NCBI RefSeq assembly: GCF_003264115.1
Contig: NZ_CP021912.1
Span: forward strand, 2,091,001 to 2,155,000
Direction: 5' to 3'
Origin: Erythrobacter sp. KY5
Lineage (GTDB): Bacteria > Pseudomonadota > Alphaproteobacteria > Sphingomonadales > Sphingomonadaceae
DNA length: 64,000 bases
Part shown: piece after piece, positions 1-9,065 of the stretch
Position numbering within the stretch: position 1 is the first letter of the stretch
How the letters are laid out: each line of letters starts with the position of its first letter
The notes under the pieces: generated by a model
The model's database searches: none
The model's input: only the letters and a program-made list of their open reading frames with translations
Told to the model about the DNA's origin: nothing
Translations under genes and position numbers: made by a program

Positions 1-925
1 CCATGGCCGTCACCGCATTTGCCAGCACGACCTTTGCATCGTTGATCTCGGCGCCTTCAAGCTTTTCGAGACGAGCAATTTCATCGAGGGGAATGTCGGT
101 GAAGAGCCTCAGGAACTTGCCAACGTCGCGATCGTCGGTGTTCCGCCAATACTGCCAGAAATCGTAAGCGGGCAAAGCATCTTCGTTCAGCCAGATTGCG
201 CCATCAACCGACTTGCCCATCTTGGCGCCGTCGGCGCGCGTGATGAGCGGTGCGGTTACGCCATAGACCTCGCGTTGATCGATCCGACGGTTCAGCTCGA
301 TACCATTGACGATGTTGCCCCACTGATCGCTGCCGCCCAATTGCAGCTGGCAACCATAATCACGTGCGAGCACGAGGAAATCGTATGCCTGCATGATCAT
401 GTAATTGAATTCGAGAAAACTGAGCGGTTGCTCGCGATCAAGCCTCAGCTTGACCGAGTCGAACGTCAGCATGCGATTGATCGTGAAATGCGGTCCGACA
501 TCGCGCAACAGCTCGATATAGCCGAGCTTCGACAGCCAATCGTCATTATTGATGAGCAGCGCGCCGGTCTCGCTGTCATCGAAACGCAGGATGCGTTCGA
601 AACTGCCCCTGATCCCCGCGATATTCGCGGCCAGCCGTTCGTCCGTCATCAGCTGGCGCGTCTCGTCTCGCCCCGAAGGATCACCCACCCGCGCAGTGCC
701 CCCGCCCATGATTACGATGGGGCAATGCCCGGCCTGTTGCAGACGCTTCAAGAGCATGATCGAAGCAAGGTTGCCGATATGCAGCGAGGGTGCGGTGGGA
801 TCGAACCCGACATAGCCGGTAATCACCTGCTTGGCCGCGAGCGCATCGAGCGCGCCTGCATCGGTGATCTGGTGAAGATGGCCGCGCTCTTCGAGAAGGC
901 GCAGAAGGTCGGATTCGTAAGTCAT
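1..925 (-). CDS. tyrS: Tyrosine--tRNA ligase, partial (C-terminus off the left edge)
   Basis: Class I aminoacyl-tRNA synthetase that charges tRNA-Tyr in the cytoplasm. The N-terminal 308 residues are visible. The HIGH-type signature appears as HIGN at residues 49-52 after the [13 protein letters not shown] lead typical of bacterial TyrRS. The second ATP-binding loop is KMGKS at residues 235-239, and the tyrosine and dimer region with GGSDQWGNI lies between them. The ATG at 923-925 gives the usual N-terminus (MTYESDLL). The family is about 400-420 residues, so the C-terminal anticodon and S4-like region lies outside the window. It is divergent from the DOMON-like gene. Identification is secure. 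Confidence 0.96.
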   Translation of the reverse strand, partial: MTYESDLLRLLEERGHLHQITDAGALDALAAKQVITGYVGFDPTAPSLHIGNLASIMLLKRLQQAGHCPIVIMGGGTARVGDPSGRDETRQLMTDERLAANIAGIRGSFERILRFDDSETGALLINNDDWLSKLGYIELLRDVGPHFTINRMLTFDSVKLRLDREQPLSFLEFNYMIMQAYDFLVLARDYGCQLQLGGSDQWGNIVNGIELNRRIDQREVYGVTAPLITRADGAKMGKSVDGAIWLNEDALPAYDFWQYWRNTDDRDVGKFLRLFTDIPLDEIARLEKLEGAEINDAKVVLANAVTAM

Positions 926-1000
926 GCGCCGCGCTTAACAGTGGGGAGGGTTGCTTGGAAGTGGCTTGCTCGCCCGGTTGCAGTCAGCCATGGAAAAGCC

Positions 1001-1531
1001 ATGCGACCACTCATGTTACACCGAACCTGCGACCTTGGACCGATCCGCGCTGTGACGGCCCATGTGAAGCCCACCGAGGTCGGCTGCGAGGCCGAATTTC
1101 GGTTTGAAGGCAATATCGACGCAATCCGGCTCCCCGAACCCGGACCATCGGTTCGAACCGACGATCTGTGGAAGGCAACATGCTTTGAGATATTCTGGCA
1201 GCCGATTGGCGGAACCTACTACCGCGAATTCAATCTTTCGCCCTCGAGCCGCTGGGCGGCGTACGACTTCGACGCATTCCGCGAAGGGATGCGAGATGCG
1301 CCCGTCGATGCGATTTCCTTGAGCCACGCCAGAGCGAGCGCCAACGGGGTTGGAGAGCTTGTTCTGAAAGCCAGCATCGCAGCTCAACTTCCTGCGCCTG
1401 CGCAGGTGGCACTAAACGCTATTGTCGAGCATGAGGATGGCGCTCTGCAATTCTGGGCGCTGGCGTTTCCTCCCGGCAAGGCCGAGTTCCACTCCGAAGC
1501 CTGTCGCCAGTGGATCGTCGACCGGGGTTAG
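1001..1531 (+). CDS. DOMON-like domain protein
   Basis: A 176-residue protein with no signal peptide or membrane segment. The sequence is a single beta-rich domain with several Trp and Phe residues (TCFEIFWQP, YYREFNLSPSSRW, FWALAFPPGKAEFH). This resembles the DOMON-like family annotated in sphingomonads, which is related to heme- or sugar-binding DOMON domains. Its biochemical role is unknown. The frame is open well upstream into tyrS on the other strand. I chose the ATG at 1001 because a GGAAAAG ribosome-binding sequence precedes it; an ATG at 1013 is the alternative. It converges on the TspO gene, overlapping its stop by four bases. Confidence 0.72.
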   Translation: MRPLMLHRTCDLGPIRAVTAHVKPTEVGCEAEFRFEGNIDAIRLPEPGPSVRTDDLWKATCFEIFWQPIGGTYYREFNLSPSSRWAAYDFDAFREGMRDAPVDAISLSHARASANGVGELVLKASIAAQLPAPAQVALNAIVEHEDGALQFWALAFPPGKAEFHSEACRQWIVDRG

Positions 1532-2019
1532 GCCTCTTCGGCGCGACTGCCAAATGGGCCGTTCAGTCGCACGACCTTGAAATTAATGGCCTGCGCGAAA
1601 CACGTCCATAGGATGTAAGGCAGGACCAGCCAAGCGGCGAAGCTTGAAACCGGGTCCAGAACGAATGCCAGCGCAATGCATGAGGCGATGAGAGCCCAGT
1701 TCTCATAGAACGACCAGTCAGGGCGTTTGAACTTGAAGAACAACGGCGACCACAGGAAGTGGAAAACGGCGTTGATCGAAAAAGCGGCCGCCACGGTATA
1801 ATACTGCGCAGCGCTCTCAGCCTCGGTGAGGCCGATGTAGAGCGCCCATCCAGCCAGACCGAGGATGATCGTCCAAGCAGGACCAAATGCCCAGCCGGGT
1901 GGCTGGAACCAGGGCTTTTCAAGATTGTGATACCATTCGCTAAGGTCGGTCAGCAGTCCGCCTGCTATGTTGAGGCCAAAGCCATAGAGGATCGCGAAGG
2001 TGAGGGCGGTGTAGTCCAT
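1528..2019 (-). CDS. tspO: TspO/MBR family tryptophan-rich sensory protein
   Basis: Integral membrane protein of 163 residues with five predicted hydrophobic helices, the usual TspO topology. The first loop carries the family signature WFQPPGWAFGPAWTI, and the sequence is Trp-rich throughout, including FHFLWSPLFFKFKRPDWSF. In bacteria TspO binds tetrapyrroles and cholesterol-like ligands. In Rhodobacter it modulates photosynthesis and tetrapyrrole genes in response to oxygen, which would suit a possibly bacteriochlorophyll-producing Erythrobacteraceae host, but this is inference. The gene is divergent from the NamZ-like gene, with about 96 bases between their starts. Confidence 0.93.
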   Translation of the reverse strand: MDYTALTFAILYGFGLNIAGGLLTDLSEWYHNLEKPWFQPPGWAFGPAWTIILGLAGWALYIGLTEAESAAQYYTVAAAFSINAVFHFLWSPLFFKFKRPDWSFYENWALIASCIALAFVLDPVSSFAAWLVLPYILWTCFAQAINFKVVRLNGPFGSRAEEA

Positions 2020-2115
2020 GGTGTTACAAGCGCTTCGATAGACGATACGTTCCGCGCAGGCAAAGCGAGCTACGAGCGCTTGCCTTTGACGGAAGCCTGT
2101 TCCAACGCTCTTGCC

Positions 2116-3342
2116 ATGGCCAATTCAGTCCAATTCGGCATCGACCGTCTGCTCGCATCACCTGACCTGATCGCTCAACTTGGCGATCGCCGCGTCGCAC
2201 TTGTTGCTCATCCGGCAAGCGTGACCGCCGACCTGACGCACAGTCTCGACGCGCTTATCGCCGCAGGCGTAAATGTCAGCAGCGCCTTCGGGCCACAGCA
2301 TGGGCTGAAGGGGGACAAGCAGGACAACATGGTCGAGACGGCCGATGAAATGGATGCGCAATATGGCATCCCGATCTTCAGCCTTTACGGAGAAGTGCGC
2401 AGGCCCACCGGGCAGATGATGTCGAGCGCGGATGTGTTCCTGTTCGACCTTCAGGATCTTGGCTGCCGCATCTACACTTTCGTGACCACGCTGCTCTATC
2501 TGCTTGAGGAGGCAGCAAAGCACGGCAAGGAAGTATGGGTGTTGGACCGCCCCAATCCCGCAGGTCGTCCGGTCGAAGGCACATTGTTGGTTCCGGGACA
2601 CGAAAGCTTCGTCGGGGCGGCTCCCATGCCGATGCGTCATGGCCTTACGATGGGAGAGATGGGCCATTGGTTTGTCGAACATTTCGACCTCGACGTCTCT
2701 TACAAAGTGGTGGCCATGGAAGGATGGCAACCCGACGCGGGTGACAGATCGGTGGCAAGCGGTTTTGGCTGGCCTGCATCACGCATCTGGATCAATCCCT
2801 CACCCAACGCGGCGAGCGTCAACATGGCGCGCTGTTACGCCGGGACGGTCATGCTTGAAGGCACGACACTGTCGGAAGGTCGCGGAACCACGCGCCCGCT
2901 CGAGGTGCTGTTCGGAGCGCCCGACATCGACGCAAAAGCGGTGGCGACTGAGATGTTCGCTTTCGCGCCTGACTGGTGCAGCGGTGTCAGGATGCGCGAT
3001 TGCTGGTTTGAGCCGACCTTCCACAAGCACGCGGGCAAGCTGTGCAACGCACTGATGCTGCATGCCGAAGGGCCTGACTACGATCACGACGCTTTCAAGC
3101 CCTGGCGCATGCAGGCACTCGCGTTCAAAGCCATCCGGCGGCTGTACCCGGATTACGACCTGTGGCGTGATTTCCCTTATGAGTACGAGCTAGACCGACT
3201 GGCGATCGACGTGATCAATGGCGGACCAGCCTTGCGCGAATGGGTCGATAACCCCGACGCCTCTCCGCATGATCTCGACAATGGAGCCTCACACGATGAA
3301 GCGGCATGGGTACAGACCGTGCGCCAACACTTGCTTTACTGA
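2116..3342 (+). CDS. DUF1343 / exo-beta-N-acetylmuramidase NamZ-type protein
   Basis: A 408-residue protein of the DUF1343 (NamZ, glycoside hydrolase 171) family, whose characterised member releases terminal N-acetylmuramic acid from peptidoglycan fragments. Diagnostic blocks are GPQHGLKGDKQDN, PIFSLYGEVRRPTGQMM, DVFLFDLQDLGCRIYTF and VWVLDRPNPAGRP. Family members in other phyla are secreted, but this one shows no convincing signal peptide from the chosen ATG (MANSVQFGIDRLL), so it may act on recycled muropeptides in the cytoplasm. The frame remains open far upstream, but the sequence before this ATG has no conserved features. It overlaps the next, convergent gene by seven bases at the stop codons. 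Confidence 0.88.
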   Translation: MANSVQFGIDRLLASPDLIAQLGDRRVALVAHPASVTADLTHSLDALIAAGVNVSSAFGPQHGLKGDKQDNMVETADEMDAQYGIPIFSLYGEVRRPTGQMMSSADVFLFDLQDLGCRIYTFVTTLLYLLEEAAKHGKEVWVLDRPNPAGRPVEGTLLVPGHESFVGAAPMPMRHGLTMGEMGHWFVEHFDLDVSYKVVAMEGWQPDAGDRSVASGFGWPASRIWINPSPNAASVNMARCYAGTVMLEGTTLSEGRGTTRPLEVLFGAPDIDAKAVATEMFAFAPDWCSGVRMRDCWFEPTFHKHAGKLCNALMLHAEGPDYDHDAFKPWRMQALAFKAIRRLYPDYDLWRDFPYEYELDRLAIDVINGGPALREWVDNPDASPHDLDNGASHDEAAWVQTVRQHLLY

Positions 3343-3758
3343 TCGGCTCTTGCCGGAATTTGCTGAAGGAGGGGGCCGTCCTGAGGCTCCGGAAGAGGCC
3401 GGATATCATCGGGGTCGCCCATCATCACCATGACCGAGCAACCGTCCTGTTGCCGATGTACGGCATAAATTGCGAGCGGTTTGTCAGGGGACGCCGGTTC
3501 GCGTGAGAAGAATGGCGTCTGGCCCGAAGCCTCACGCGCCTGAATAACTCGGTCGTTGCAGCTTTCGTCGCGTTGCGTGCGTTCGAGGATCTGGGCGAGG
3601 TTGGTATCATCCTCGTGCGCATCCTCGATTGTGCGCCAGCGCTCTGGCGGGGTGGTATAGGCAGGATTGTTGAGCGCAGTCTGTCCGGGAGCCGCAAATT
3701 CAGGGTCACCAGCACCAATCAAAGCGACTGCTGCCAGCGGAACAAATACGATGCGCAT
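3336..3758 (-). CDS. Hypothetical secreted protein
   Basis: A 140-residue protein that I do not recognise. The N-terminus (MRIVFVPLAAVALIGAGDPEFA) is a plausible Sec signal peptide without a lipobox. The mature part is polar and mostly disordered-looking, with a DDPDIR/PLPEPQ-type acidic and proline-rich tail, and two cysteines (ESCND and DGCSV) that could form a disulfide. The ATG at 3758 is preceded by an AAGGGAGA ribosome-binding sequence; a GTG one codon earlier is an alternative. Its stop overlaps the convergent NamZ-like gene by seven bases. Codon use and the clear ribosome-binding site support a real gene. Confidence 0.6.
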   Translation of the reverse strand: MRIVFVPLAAVALIGAGDPEFAAPGQTALNNPAYTTPPERWRTIEDAHEDDTNLAQILERTQRDESCNDRVIQAREASGQTPFFSREPASPDKPLAIYAVHRQQDGCSVMVMMGDPDDIRPLPEPQDGPLLQQIPARADQ

Positions 3759-3818
3759 CACAATTCTCCCTTTCCTGCCAGTGCTGTAACAGAAAAGAGC
3801 CGTTCTCGCGAGTGCTGC

Positions 3819-5003
3819 TTAGTGCCCCTGTTTGCGGCTGAGCTCCCGCATTGCGCCGTCCAGCCCCTCAAGCGTCAGCGGGAACATGCGATCGTTCACC
3901 AGTTCCTTGATGATCTTGGTCGATTGCGAATAGCCCCATTGCTTTTCCGGCACGGGATTGAGCCAAACGGTGGCCGGATAAGTGTCGGTCACACGTTTCA
4001 TCCAGATGCCGCCAGCTTCTTCATTCATATGTTCCACACTGCCACCGGCATGCGTGATTTCATAAGGGCTCATCGCTGCATCGCCGACGAAGACCACCTT
4101 GTAGTCATGACCGTATTTGTGGAGCACGTCCCACGTCTTGGTGCGTTCCTGCCAGCGGCGCTTGTTATCCTTCCAGACGCCTTCATAAAGGCAATTGTGG
4201 AAGTAGAAGAATTCGAGATTCTTGAACTCAGCCGTCGCCGCGCTGAAGAGTTCTTCAACCAGCTTGATGAACGGATCCATCGAGCCGCCCACATCGAGAA
4301 ACAGCAACAGCTTGACCGCATTTCGCCGTTCTGCCCGCATGTGAATGTCGAGCCAGCCCTGCTTGGCGGTGCCATCGATTGTCGCATCGAGGTCCAATTG
4401 GTCCTGAGCGCCCTCGCGAGCGAAACGGCGCAATCTGCGAAGCGCCATCTTGATGTTTCGGGTGCCAAGCTCTTTGGTGTTGTCAAGGTTCTTGAACTCG
4501 CGCTTTTCCCAGACTTTTACAGCGCGCTTGTGCCGGCTTTCGCCACCTATGCGCACTCCTTCCGGATTGTAGCCTGAATTGCCGAAGGGCGATGTGCCGC
4601 CGGTGCCGATCCACTTATTGCCGCCTTCGTGGCGTTTTTCCTGTTCCTCGAGCCGTTTTTTCAAAGTCTCCATCAACTCGTCCCAATCACCGAGCTTTTC
4701 GATCTCTGCCATTTCCTCTTCAGACAGAAATTTCTCAGCAACGGCTTTGAGCCAGTCTTCCGGCACATCCACGGGATTCTGGCCGTAATCGGTCATTATC
4801 CCTTTGAATACCTTGTGAAACACCTGATCGAACTTGTCGAGCATGCCCTCGTCTTTGACGAAGGTGGCGCGTGACAGATAGTAGAACGCCTCGGGCGTTT
4901 GCTCGATCACGTCCTTGTCGAGCGCTTCGAGCAAGGTGAGATGTTCCTTGAAGCTCGCGCCGATTCCGGCCTCGCGCAGTTCGTCCATGAAATTGAAAAA
5001 CAT
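3819..5003 (-). CDS. VWA domain-containing protein, CoxE-like
   Basis: A 394-residue cytoplasmic protein of the CoxE/YehP-like von Willebrand factor A family. The N-terminal half is helical and charged (FMDELREAGIGASFKEHL onward). The C-terminal half holds the VWA fold with a metal-site motif DVGGS at residues 237-241, a variant of DxSxS, followed by a later VFVGDAAMSP segment. Proteins of this type work with MoxR AAA ATPases as chaperone pairs that insert metals or assemble enzymes, for example CO dehydrogenase. The matching MoxR gene lies at 6545-7414 on the same strand, but an oppositely oriented chemoreceptor sits between them. The client is unknown. Confidence 0.85.
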   Translation of the reverse strand: MFFNFMDELREAGIGASFKEHLTLLEALDKDVIEQTPEAFYYLSRATFVKDEGMLDKFDQVFHKVFKGIMTDYGQNPVDVPEDWLKAVAEKFLSEEEMAEIEKLGDWDELMETLKKRLEEQEKRHEGGNKWIGTGGTSPFGNSGYNPEGVRIGGESRHKRAVKVWEKREFKNLDNTKELGTRNIKMALRRLRRFAREGAQDQLDLDATIDGTAKQGWLDIHMRAERRNAVKLLLFLDVGGSMDPFIKLVEELFSAATAEFKNLEFFYFHNCLYEGVWKDNKRRWQERTKTWDVLHKYGHDYKVVFVGDAAMSPYEITHAGGSVEHMNEEAGGIWMKRVTDTYPATVWLNPVPEKQWGYSQSTKIIKELVNDRMFPLTLEGLDGAMRELSRKQGH

Positions 5004-5127
5004 GTCCGTGGTCTAAACACGATTTCAGCGGGTTTCCAGCCCCATGACCGCCATACTGCGGCATCCCCTTAAGCCTTCGCTAACCATCTTGAAGCTAGGG
5101 CAGGCACATACAGGGGACAGCAACGCC

Positions 5128-6528
5128 ATGAAGCCAGTAGAGATCGATACCGCGAACGCATCAGCGCTGGACAAGATTCCAGAGAAATGTGGAGCAGTGA
5201 CCGTCGGTTGTACCGATGTCGCGGGTATCGTTGAGAAAGTAATCAAATCCTCCGAAACACTCCGCGCAGAGCATGAGGCCTTGCGCGGCACCGTAACGGC
5301 ACTTGAATCAGATCAAATCAAGGTTGCCGAAGCGAGCGATGAAGCGCGCCTGCTTTCGGAACGCGCGATTGAACGCCTTGGTGAGGGAACGCGTCTGATC
5401 CAGTCATCGCTGGGACAGATCGGTTCGTTGCTCGACCTCGTCGACGCCCTGGGCCAGCACGTCACGAGCTTTTCGGCTGCGATGGAGCAGGTCCGCCGAA
5501 GCGCGCAAGACATTGACAATATTGCTGAAACCACCAACATCCTCGCCCTTAACGCGACGATCGAAGCCATGCGCGCAGGTGACGCCGGGCGCACTTTCGC
5601 CGTGGTTGCGAGCGAGGTGAAAAGCCTCGCCAATGACACGCGCAAGGCGACCGAAGAAATCGCTCATACTATCGACGCACTTGGCGACGAGGCTTCCCAG
5701 GTGATCGGACGCATCGAGGAAGGCTCCAAGGCCAGCGCGGAGGCAAAGGCTTCGGTTGCCCGCATTGAGAGCACGATTTCGAGCGTCGGGGATCTCGTCG
5801 AAGAGGTGGACAAACAGAACGATGTGATCGCCCGCTCTACAGGAACGATCTCGGGCCATGTCGATGCCGTTCAGAAAGTGCTGACGAGTTTTGACTCGGC
5901 AGCACGTGCGAATGAAACCCAGCTTCAGGGCGCGCACGAGCGCATGGAAGAGCTCGAAATGACCGCGAACGACATGTTTGATTCGCTGGTCACCGCTGGG
6001 CTCAGCCCACAGGACAGTTTGAAGGTCGAACAGGCTCAGGACATCGCCCGCAAGGTCGCGACGATGTTCGAAGAGGCCATCCAATCTGGCTCTCTTTCGC
6101 TATCGGAAGCCTTCGACCAGAATTACGAGCTCATTCCCGGAAGCAATCCGCCACGCTATCGCACGAGCCTCAACCATTGGGCCGACCGAAACCTTCGTCC
6201 CATCCTCGATTCGGTGAAGAAAAGCGATACGAACATCATCGCGACCACCTGTACCGACACCAAGGGCTATCTGCCGACCCACCTAACCGAGATGTCTCGC
6301 GAACCGACAGGCGATGTGGCTCACGACACGAAATTCTGTCGCAACGGGCGCATCCTTTGGGGACCGATGGACAGAAAAGCCAAAGTAAGCACTGCGCCAT
6401 TTATGATGGGTGTGTATCGCCAGGAGGGCGACGGAACGACATATCAAGTCGTCCGCAATGTCTACATCCCGATCTACATCAATGGCCGGCGCTGGGGCGA
6501 TTACGAGATCGCCTACAGCTTCCAGTGA
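5128..6528 (+). CDS. Soluble methyl-accepting chemotaxis protein with C-terminal sensor domain
   Basis: A 466-residue chemoreceptor without transmembrane segments. Residues 20-110 form a coiled coil, and residues 130-180 contain the conserved receptor tip that binds CheA/CheW ([20 protein letters not shown], then [12 protein letters not shown]). The region around 325-466 is a separate globular domain rich in aromatic and basic residues ([40 protein letters not shown]). It resembles the C-terminal Cache-like sensor of other alphaproteobacterial cytoplasmic receptors. The ATG at 5128 follows a GGGGACAG ribosome-binding sequence. No che or flagellar genes are in the window. It is inserted head-on between the VWA and MoxR genes. 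Confidence 0.88.
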   Translation: MKPVEIDTANASALDKIPEKCGAVTVGCTDVAGIVEKVIKSSETLRAEHEALRGTVTALESDQIKVAEASDEARLLSERAIERLGEGTRLIQSSLGQIGSLLDLVDALGQHVTSFSAAMEQVRRSAQDIDNIAETTNILALNATIEAMRAGDAGRTFAVVASEVKSLANDTRKATEEIAHTIDALGDEASQVIGRIEEGSKASAEAKASVARIESTISSVGDLVEEVDKQNDVIARSTGTISGHVDAVQKVLTSFDSAARANETQLQGAHERMEELEMTANDMFDSLVTAGLSPQDSLKVEQAQDIARKVATMFEEAIQSGSLSLSEAFDQNYELIPGSNPPRYRTSLNHWADRNLRPILDSVKKSDTNIIATTCTDTKGYLPTHLTEMSREPTGDVAHDTKFCRNGRILWGPMDRKAKVSTAPFMMGVYRQEGDGTTYQVVRNVYIPIYINGRRWGDYEIAYSFQ

Positions 6529-6544
6529 TGGGACTTGCTCGGCC

Positions 6545-7414
6545 TTAGCTGGGGTTGCGGCGGGCCATGAAGGCTAGCCGCTCAAACAGCATCACGTCCT
6601 GCTCGTTCTTGAGCAAGGCGCCGTGAAGCGGCGGGATCGCGCTGTTCGGGTTCGCGTCCTGAAGCACCTCTAACGGCATGTCCTCGTTGAGCAGCAGCTT
6701 CAGCCAGTCGAGCAGCTCGCTGGTCGATGGCTTCTTCTTGAGGCCCGGCACTTCGCGCAGTTCATAGAAGATATCCATGGCCTTCTTGACCAGCGATTTC
6801 TGAATGCCGGGATAGTGCACGTCGATGATCGACTGCATCGTCTCGCGGTCCGGGAATTTGATGTAGTGGAAGAAACAGCGGCGCAGGAATGCGTCGGGCA
6901 GTTCCTTTTCATTGTTTGAAGTGATGACGACGATGGGGCGTTCCTTCGCCTCGATCCGCTCCTGCGTTTCGTATACGTCGAAGCTCATACGATCCAGTTC
7001 CTGAAGCAGGTCGTTTGGGAATTCGATATCGGCCTTGTCGATCTCATCGATCAGCAGAACCGGCAGCTGCTCGGAAGTGAACGCCTCCCATAGCTTGCCC
7101 TTCTTGATGTAGTTGCGAATATCGTGAACACGCTCTTCACCAAGCTGGCCATCACGAAGGCGCGCAACCGCGTCATATTCATACAGGCCCTGCTGTGCCT
7201 TGGTGGTCGATTTCACGTTCCACTCAATCAGCGGTGCACCAATGGCTTTCGAGATTTCATATGCGAGCACGGTCTTGCCGGTTCCCGGCTCACCTTTGAC
7301 CAGAAGCGGACGGCGAAGCGTGACAGCTGCGTTGACGGCGACCTTCAGATCCTCGGTCGCGATGTAATCGCTCGTCCCTTCGAAACGCTGCTGGTCGGTG
7401 CTCTTCTCGGTCAT
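6545..7414 (-). CDS. MoxR-family AAA ATPase
   Basis: A 289-residue AAA+ ATPase. The Walker A motif GEPGTGKT is at residues 41-48 and the Walker B motif LLIDEIDKAD near 105. Sensor 1 is VVITSNNEKELPDAF and the arginine-finger region is RRCFFHYIKFPD. MoxR proteins act as chaperones with VWA partners, and the likely partner is the CoxE-like gene at 3819-5003 on the same strand. I chose the ATG at 7414 (MTEKSTDQQRF) because a GAAGGGA ribosome-binding sequence lies six bases upstream; an in-frame ATG seven codons earlier is less likely. The gene converges on the chemoreceptor with 16 bases between stops. Confidence 0.93.
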   Translation of the reverse strand: MTEKSTDQQRFEGTSDYIATEDLKVAVNAAVTLRRPLLVKGEPGTGKTVLAYEISKAIGAPLIEWNVKSTTKAQQGLYEYDAVARLRDGQLGEERVHDIRNYIKKGKLWEAFTSEQLPVLLIDEIDKADIEFPNDLLQELDRMSFDVYETQERIEAKERPIVVITSNNEKELPDAFLRRCFFHYIKFPDRETMQSIIDVHYPGIQKSLVKKAMDIFYELREVPGLKKKPSTSELLDWLKLLLNEDMPLEVLQDANPNSAIPPLHGALLKNEQDVMLFERLAFMARRNPS

Positions 7415-7532
7415 CGGTTTCCCTTCAAAACGCATTTATTTGTGCGCCGCGATAAGAGACGTGGGCTCAGCGCGCAAGGGGGGAAGGGGACCGCCCGGTT
7501 GAGCGAGCAGTCCACTAATCCGGGATCGAGTG

Positions 7533-8108
7533 TCAGGCTAGCGCCTCTATTTCATCGACTTTCTTCTTGAGCGCGCGCGCGCCGATCCAGTTGGCGAGAG
7601 CAACAAGAGCAAAGATCCCGAAGGTGATGGCTGCAGGTCCCGCAGCCCCTTCGATAGCGCGGAGCCAGCCCATCACCTCGGCAACCTTTGCTGTTACGGC
7701 ATAGTAGAACAGGATAACTCCGGGCATCAGCGGGGCAAGATACCAGCGCGGTACATCGCGCAACGCTTCGTACTGGCGCTGATACTGGCGGCGAAGATGT
7801 ACGACGCAAGCATCTTCGGGACGGCGTTCAAGGTTGCTAGCGCGGCGCCTGAGCCCGACCACGACAATGATAATTCCGGCGACGGTGAGTATTGCCGACA
7901 AGGCGATGAGGAACTCATCTCGCATAATTGCGCCGACAGCCATTCCGGAGAACAGGATGATAACAAACACTGCTGCTGCGTATTCGATGATGTTGCGAAT
8001 CCGCACGCGGCGCTCAAACTTGCCAGCGCGGGCGGCGCAATCGACAGGATCACTGAAGGCTGCGTCATCCTGGCGGTTGTTCCAACCTTGGATTGGGGGG
8101 AGGCTCAT
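7533..8108 (-). CDS. Membrane protein co-transcribed with ECF sigma factor
   Basis: A 191-residue protein with a cytoplasmic N-terminus of about 45 residues. Two close hydrophobic helices follow (EYAAAVFVIILFSGMAVGA and FLIALSAILTVAGIIIVVVGL), then a charged middle part (RRQYQRQYEALRDVPRWYL), and two more helices near the C-terminus. I recognise no family. Its ATG overlaps the stop of the sigma-factor gene by four bases (ATGA), so the two are translationally coupled and this is the natural candidate for a membrane regulator of that sigma factor. It lacks the His/Cys zinc motif of classical ZAS anti-sigma factors, so that role is inference. Confidence 0.75.
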   Translation of the reverse strand: MSLPPIQGWNNRQDDAAFSDPVDCAARAGKFERRVRIRNIIEYAAAVFVIILFSGMAVGAIMRDEFLIALSAILTVAGIIIVVVGLRRRASNLERRPEDACVVHLRRQYQRQYEALRDVPRWYLAPLMPGVILFYYAVTAKVAEVMGWLRAIEGAAGPAAITFGIFALVALANWIGARALKKKVDEIEALA

Positions 8109-8629
8109 GGGGTTTCTCCTTGGTCGTTTGGCGTGTTGAAGTGGTCCGCGAGCAGCGCCTTGATGCGATGCACACGGGTGGCGACCGCGCCTGAAGACAG
8201 GCCGGTGATTTCGGAAATGTCTGAAGCGCTCTCGCCTTCGAGCCACAGAACGATGACTTGCGCGTCGAGAGCAGGGAGCCGCCGGATCAGCTCCGCCACT
8301 TGCTCCAGGACGAGGTTGTCAGCGGCATTGATTTCAGGGTTGGCTGCATCTGGTAGCGCATCAATCTCATCGAGCGGTACTTTCTTCGGCCCGCGCACGG
8401 CCTTCGCGACATGATCGGCCGCGACGTTATGCGCGACGCGGTAGACCCAGGTCTTGAGGGCACAGTCGCCATTGAACCGTGCGAGGCTGGCCCACAGGGC
8501 GCAGTGCATCTCTTGTTCAAGATCGCGCGCCTTGTCCGCATTGCGTTCGACGGCGCGAGCGAGGCGGGCAAGCGCCGGCGCAAATTCTTCGCCTGCCTGC
8601 CGGTAAAGAGTGTCTGCGTCTTGTCTCAT
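8105..8629 (-). CDS. ECF-type RNA polymerase sigma factor
   Basis: A 174-residue sigma-70 family factor with only regions 2 and 4. Region 2 spans roughly residues 30-80 (DLEQEMHCALWASLARFNGD, then LKTWVYRVAHNVAADHV). Region 4, from about 110 to 165, ends in a helix-turn-helix (SASDISEITGLSSGAVATRVHRIKALL). It would direct RNA polymerase to a stress or envelope regulon. The downstream membrane protein overlaps it by four bases and may control it. No matching pair of promoter motifs was identified upstream, so autoregulation cannot be judged. Confidence 0.92.
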   Translation of the reverse strand: MRQDADTLYRQAGEEFAPALARLARAVERNADKARDLEQEMHCALWASLARFNGDCALKTWVYRVAHNVAADHVAKAVRGPKKVPLDEIDALPDAANPEINAADNLVLEQVAELIRRLPALDAQVIVLWLEGESASDISEITGLSSGAVATRVHRIKALLADHFNTPNDQGETP

Positions 8630-8693
8630 GCCCCCTTAGTCCAGCCATATCCGGATTTCTTACAAGGGGGGCGCAAATATCTTAAGTGCTGTC

Positions 8694-9065
8694 TTAGAGG
8701 CGCGCGCTCGCTCCGAGACAGACGAAAGCGAGTTGCGCTGCTAAAACAAGCGCGGTCGCGATCTTCCAGCCTGCGCCAGTATCCTTCATCCCCCGCTCCC
8801 AGGTCCACATGCCGATTGCACCGGTTATGAGGCTTGAAAGTGCGATCGTGATCCAGCCAGATTGCGCGGAAAGTACGATGAAAACGACGGTGAGCAGCGT
8901 CAGTTGAAGAAGGAAGGCGGCGGCAAACCACGCGATCGGGATCGGCCGATACTTCGCGTCGGGTATGTGCCAGTCGGGTAAAGCGCTGTCAGGGCGGGAT
9001 ACTCGTCTGTCGCCCGCGTAGATGTCCTCTTCGCGAGGATTTGGGTATTTGCGCCTATCCGACAT
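8694..9065 (-). CDS. Small membrane protein coupled to parE
   Basis: A 123-residue protein of unknown family. The N-terminal 45 residues are soluble and basic/acidic (MSDRRKYPNPREEDIYAGDR), followed by three hydrophobic helices (PIAWFAAAFLLQLTLLTVVFI, WITIALSSLITGAIGMW and IATALVLAAQLAFVCLG). The ATG shares its A with the parE stop codon (TGATG), so its translation is almost certainly re-initiated from parE. Whether it has any role in topoisomerase biology is unknown; it may only share the transcript. I chose this ATG over a TTG one codon upstream. Confidence 0.7.
   Translation of the reverse strand: MSDRRKYPNPREEDIYAGDRRVSRPDSALPDWHIPDAKYRPIPIAWFAAAFLLQLTLLTVVFIVLSAQSGWITIALSSLITGAIGMWTWERGMKDTGAGWKIATALVLAAQLAFVCLGASARL

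Noticed and set aside
275-1000. Long open frame upstream of the DOMON-like gene
   Set aside because: It lies antisense to tyrS, shows no family-like sequence and has no ribosome-binding site at its first ATG. The gene begins at 1001 or 1013.
1759-2115. N-terminal extension of the NamZ-like protein
   Set aside because: The extension is antisense to tspO. DUF1343 similarity starts only after the ATG at 2116.
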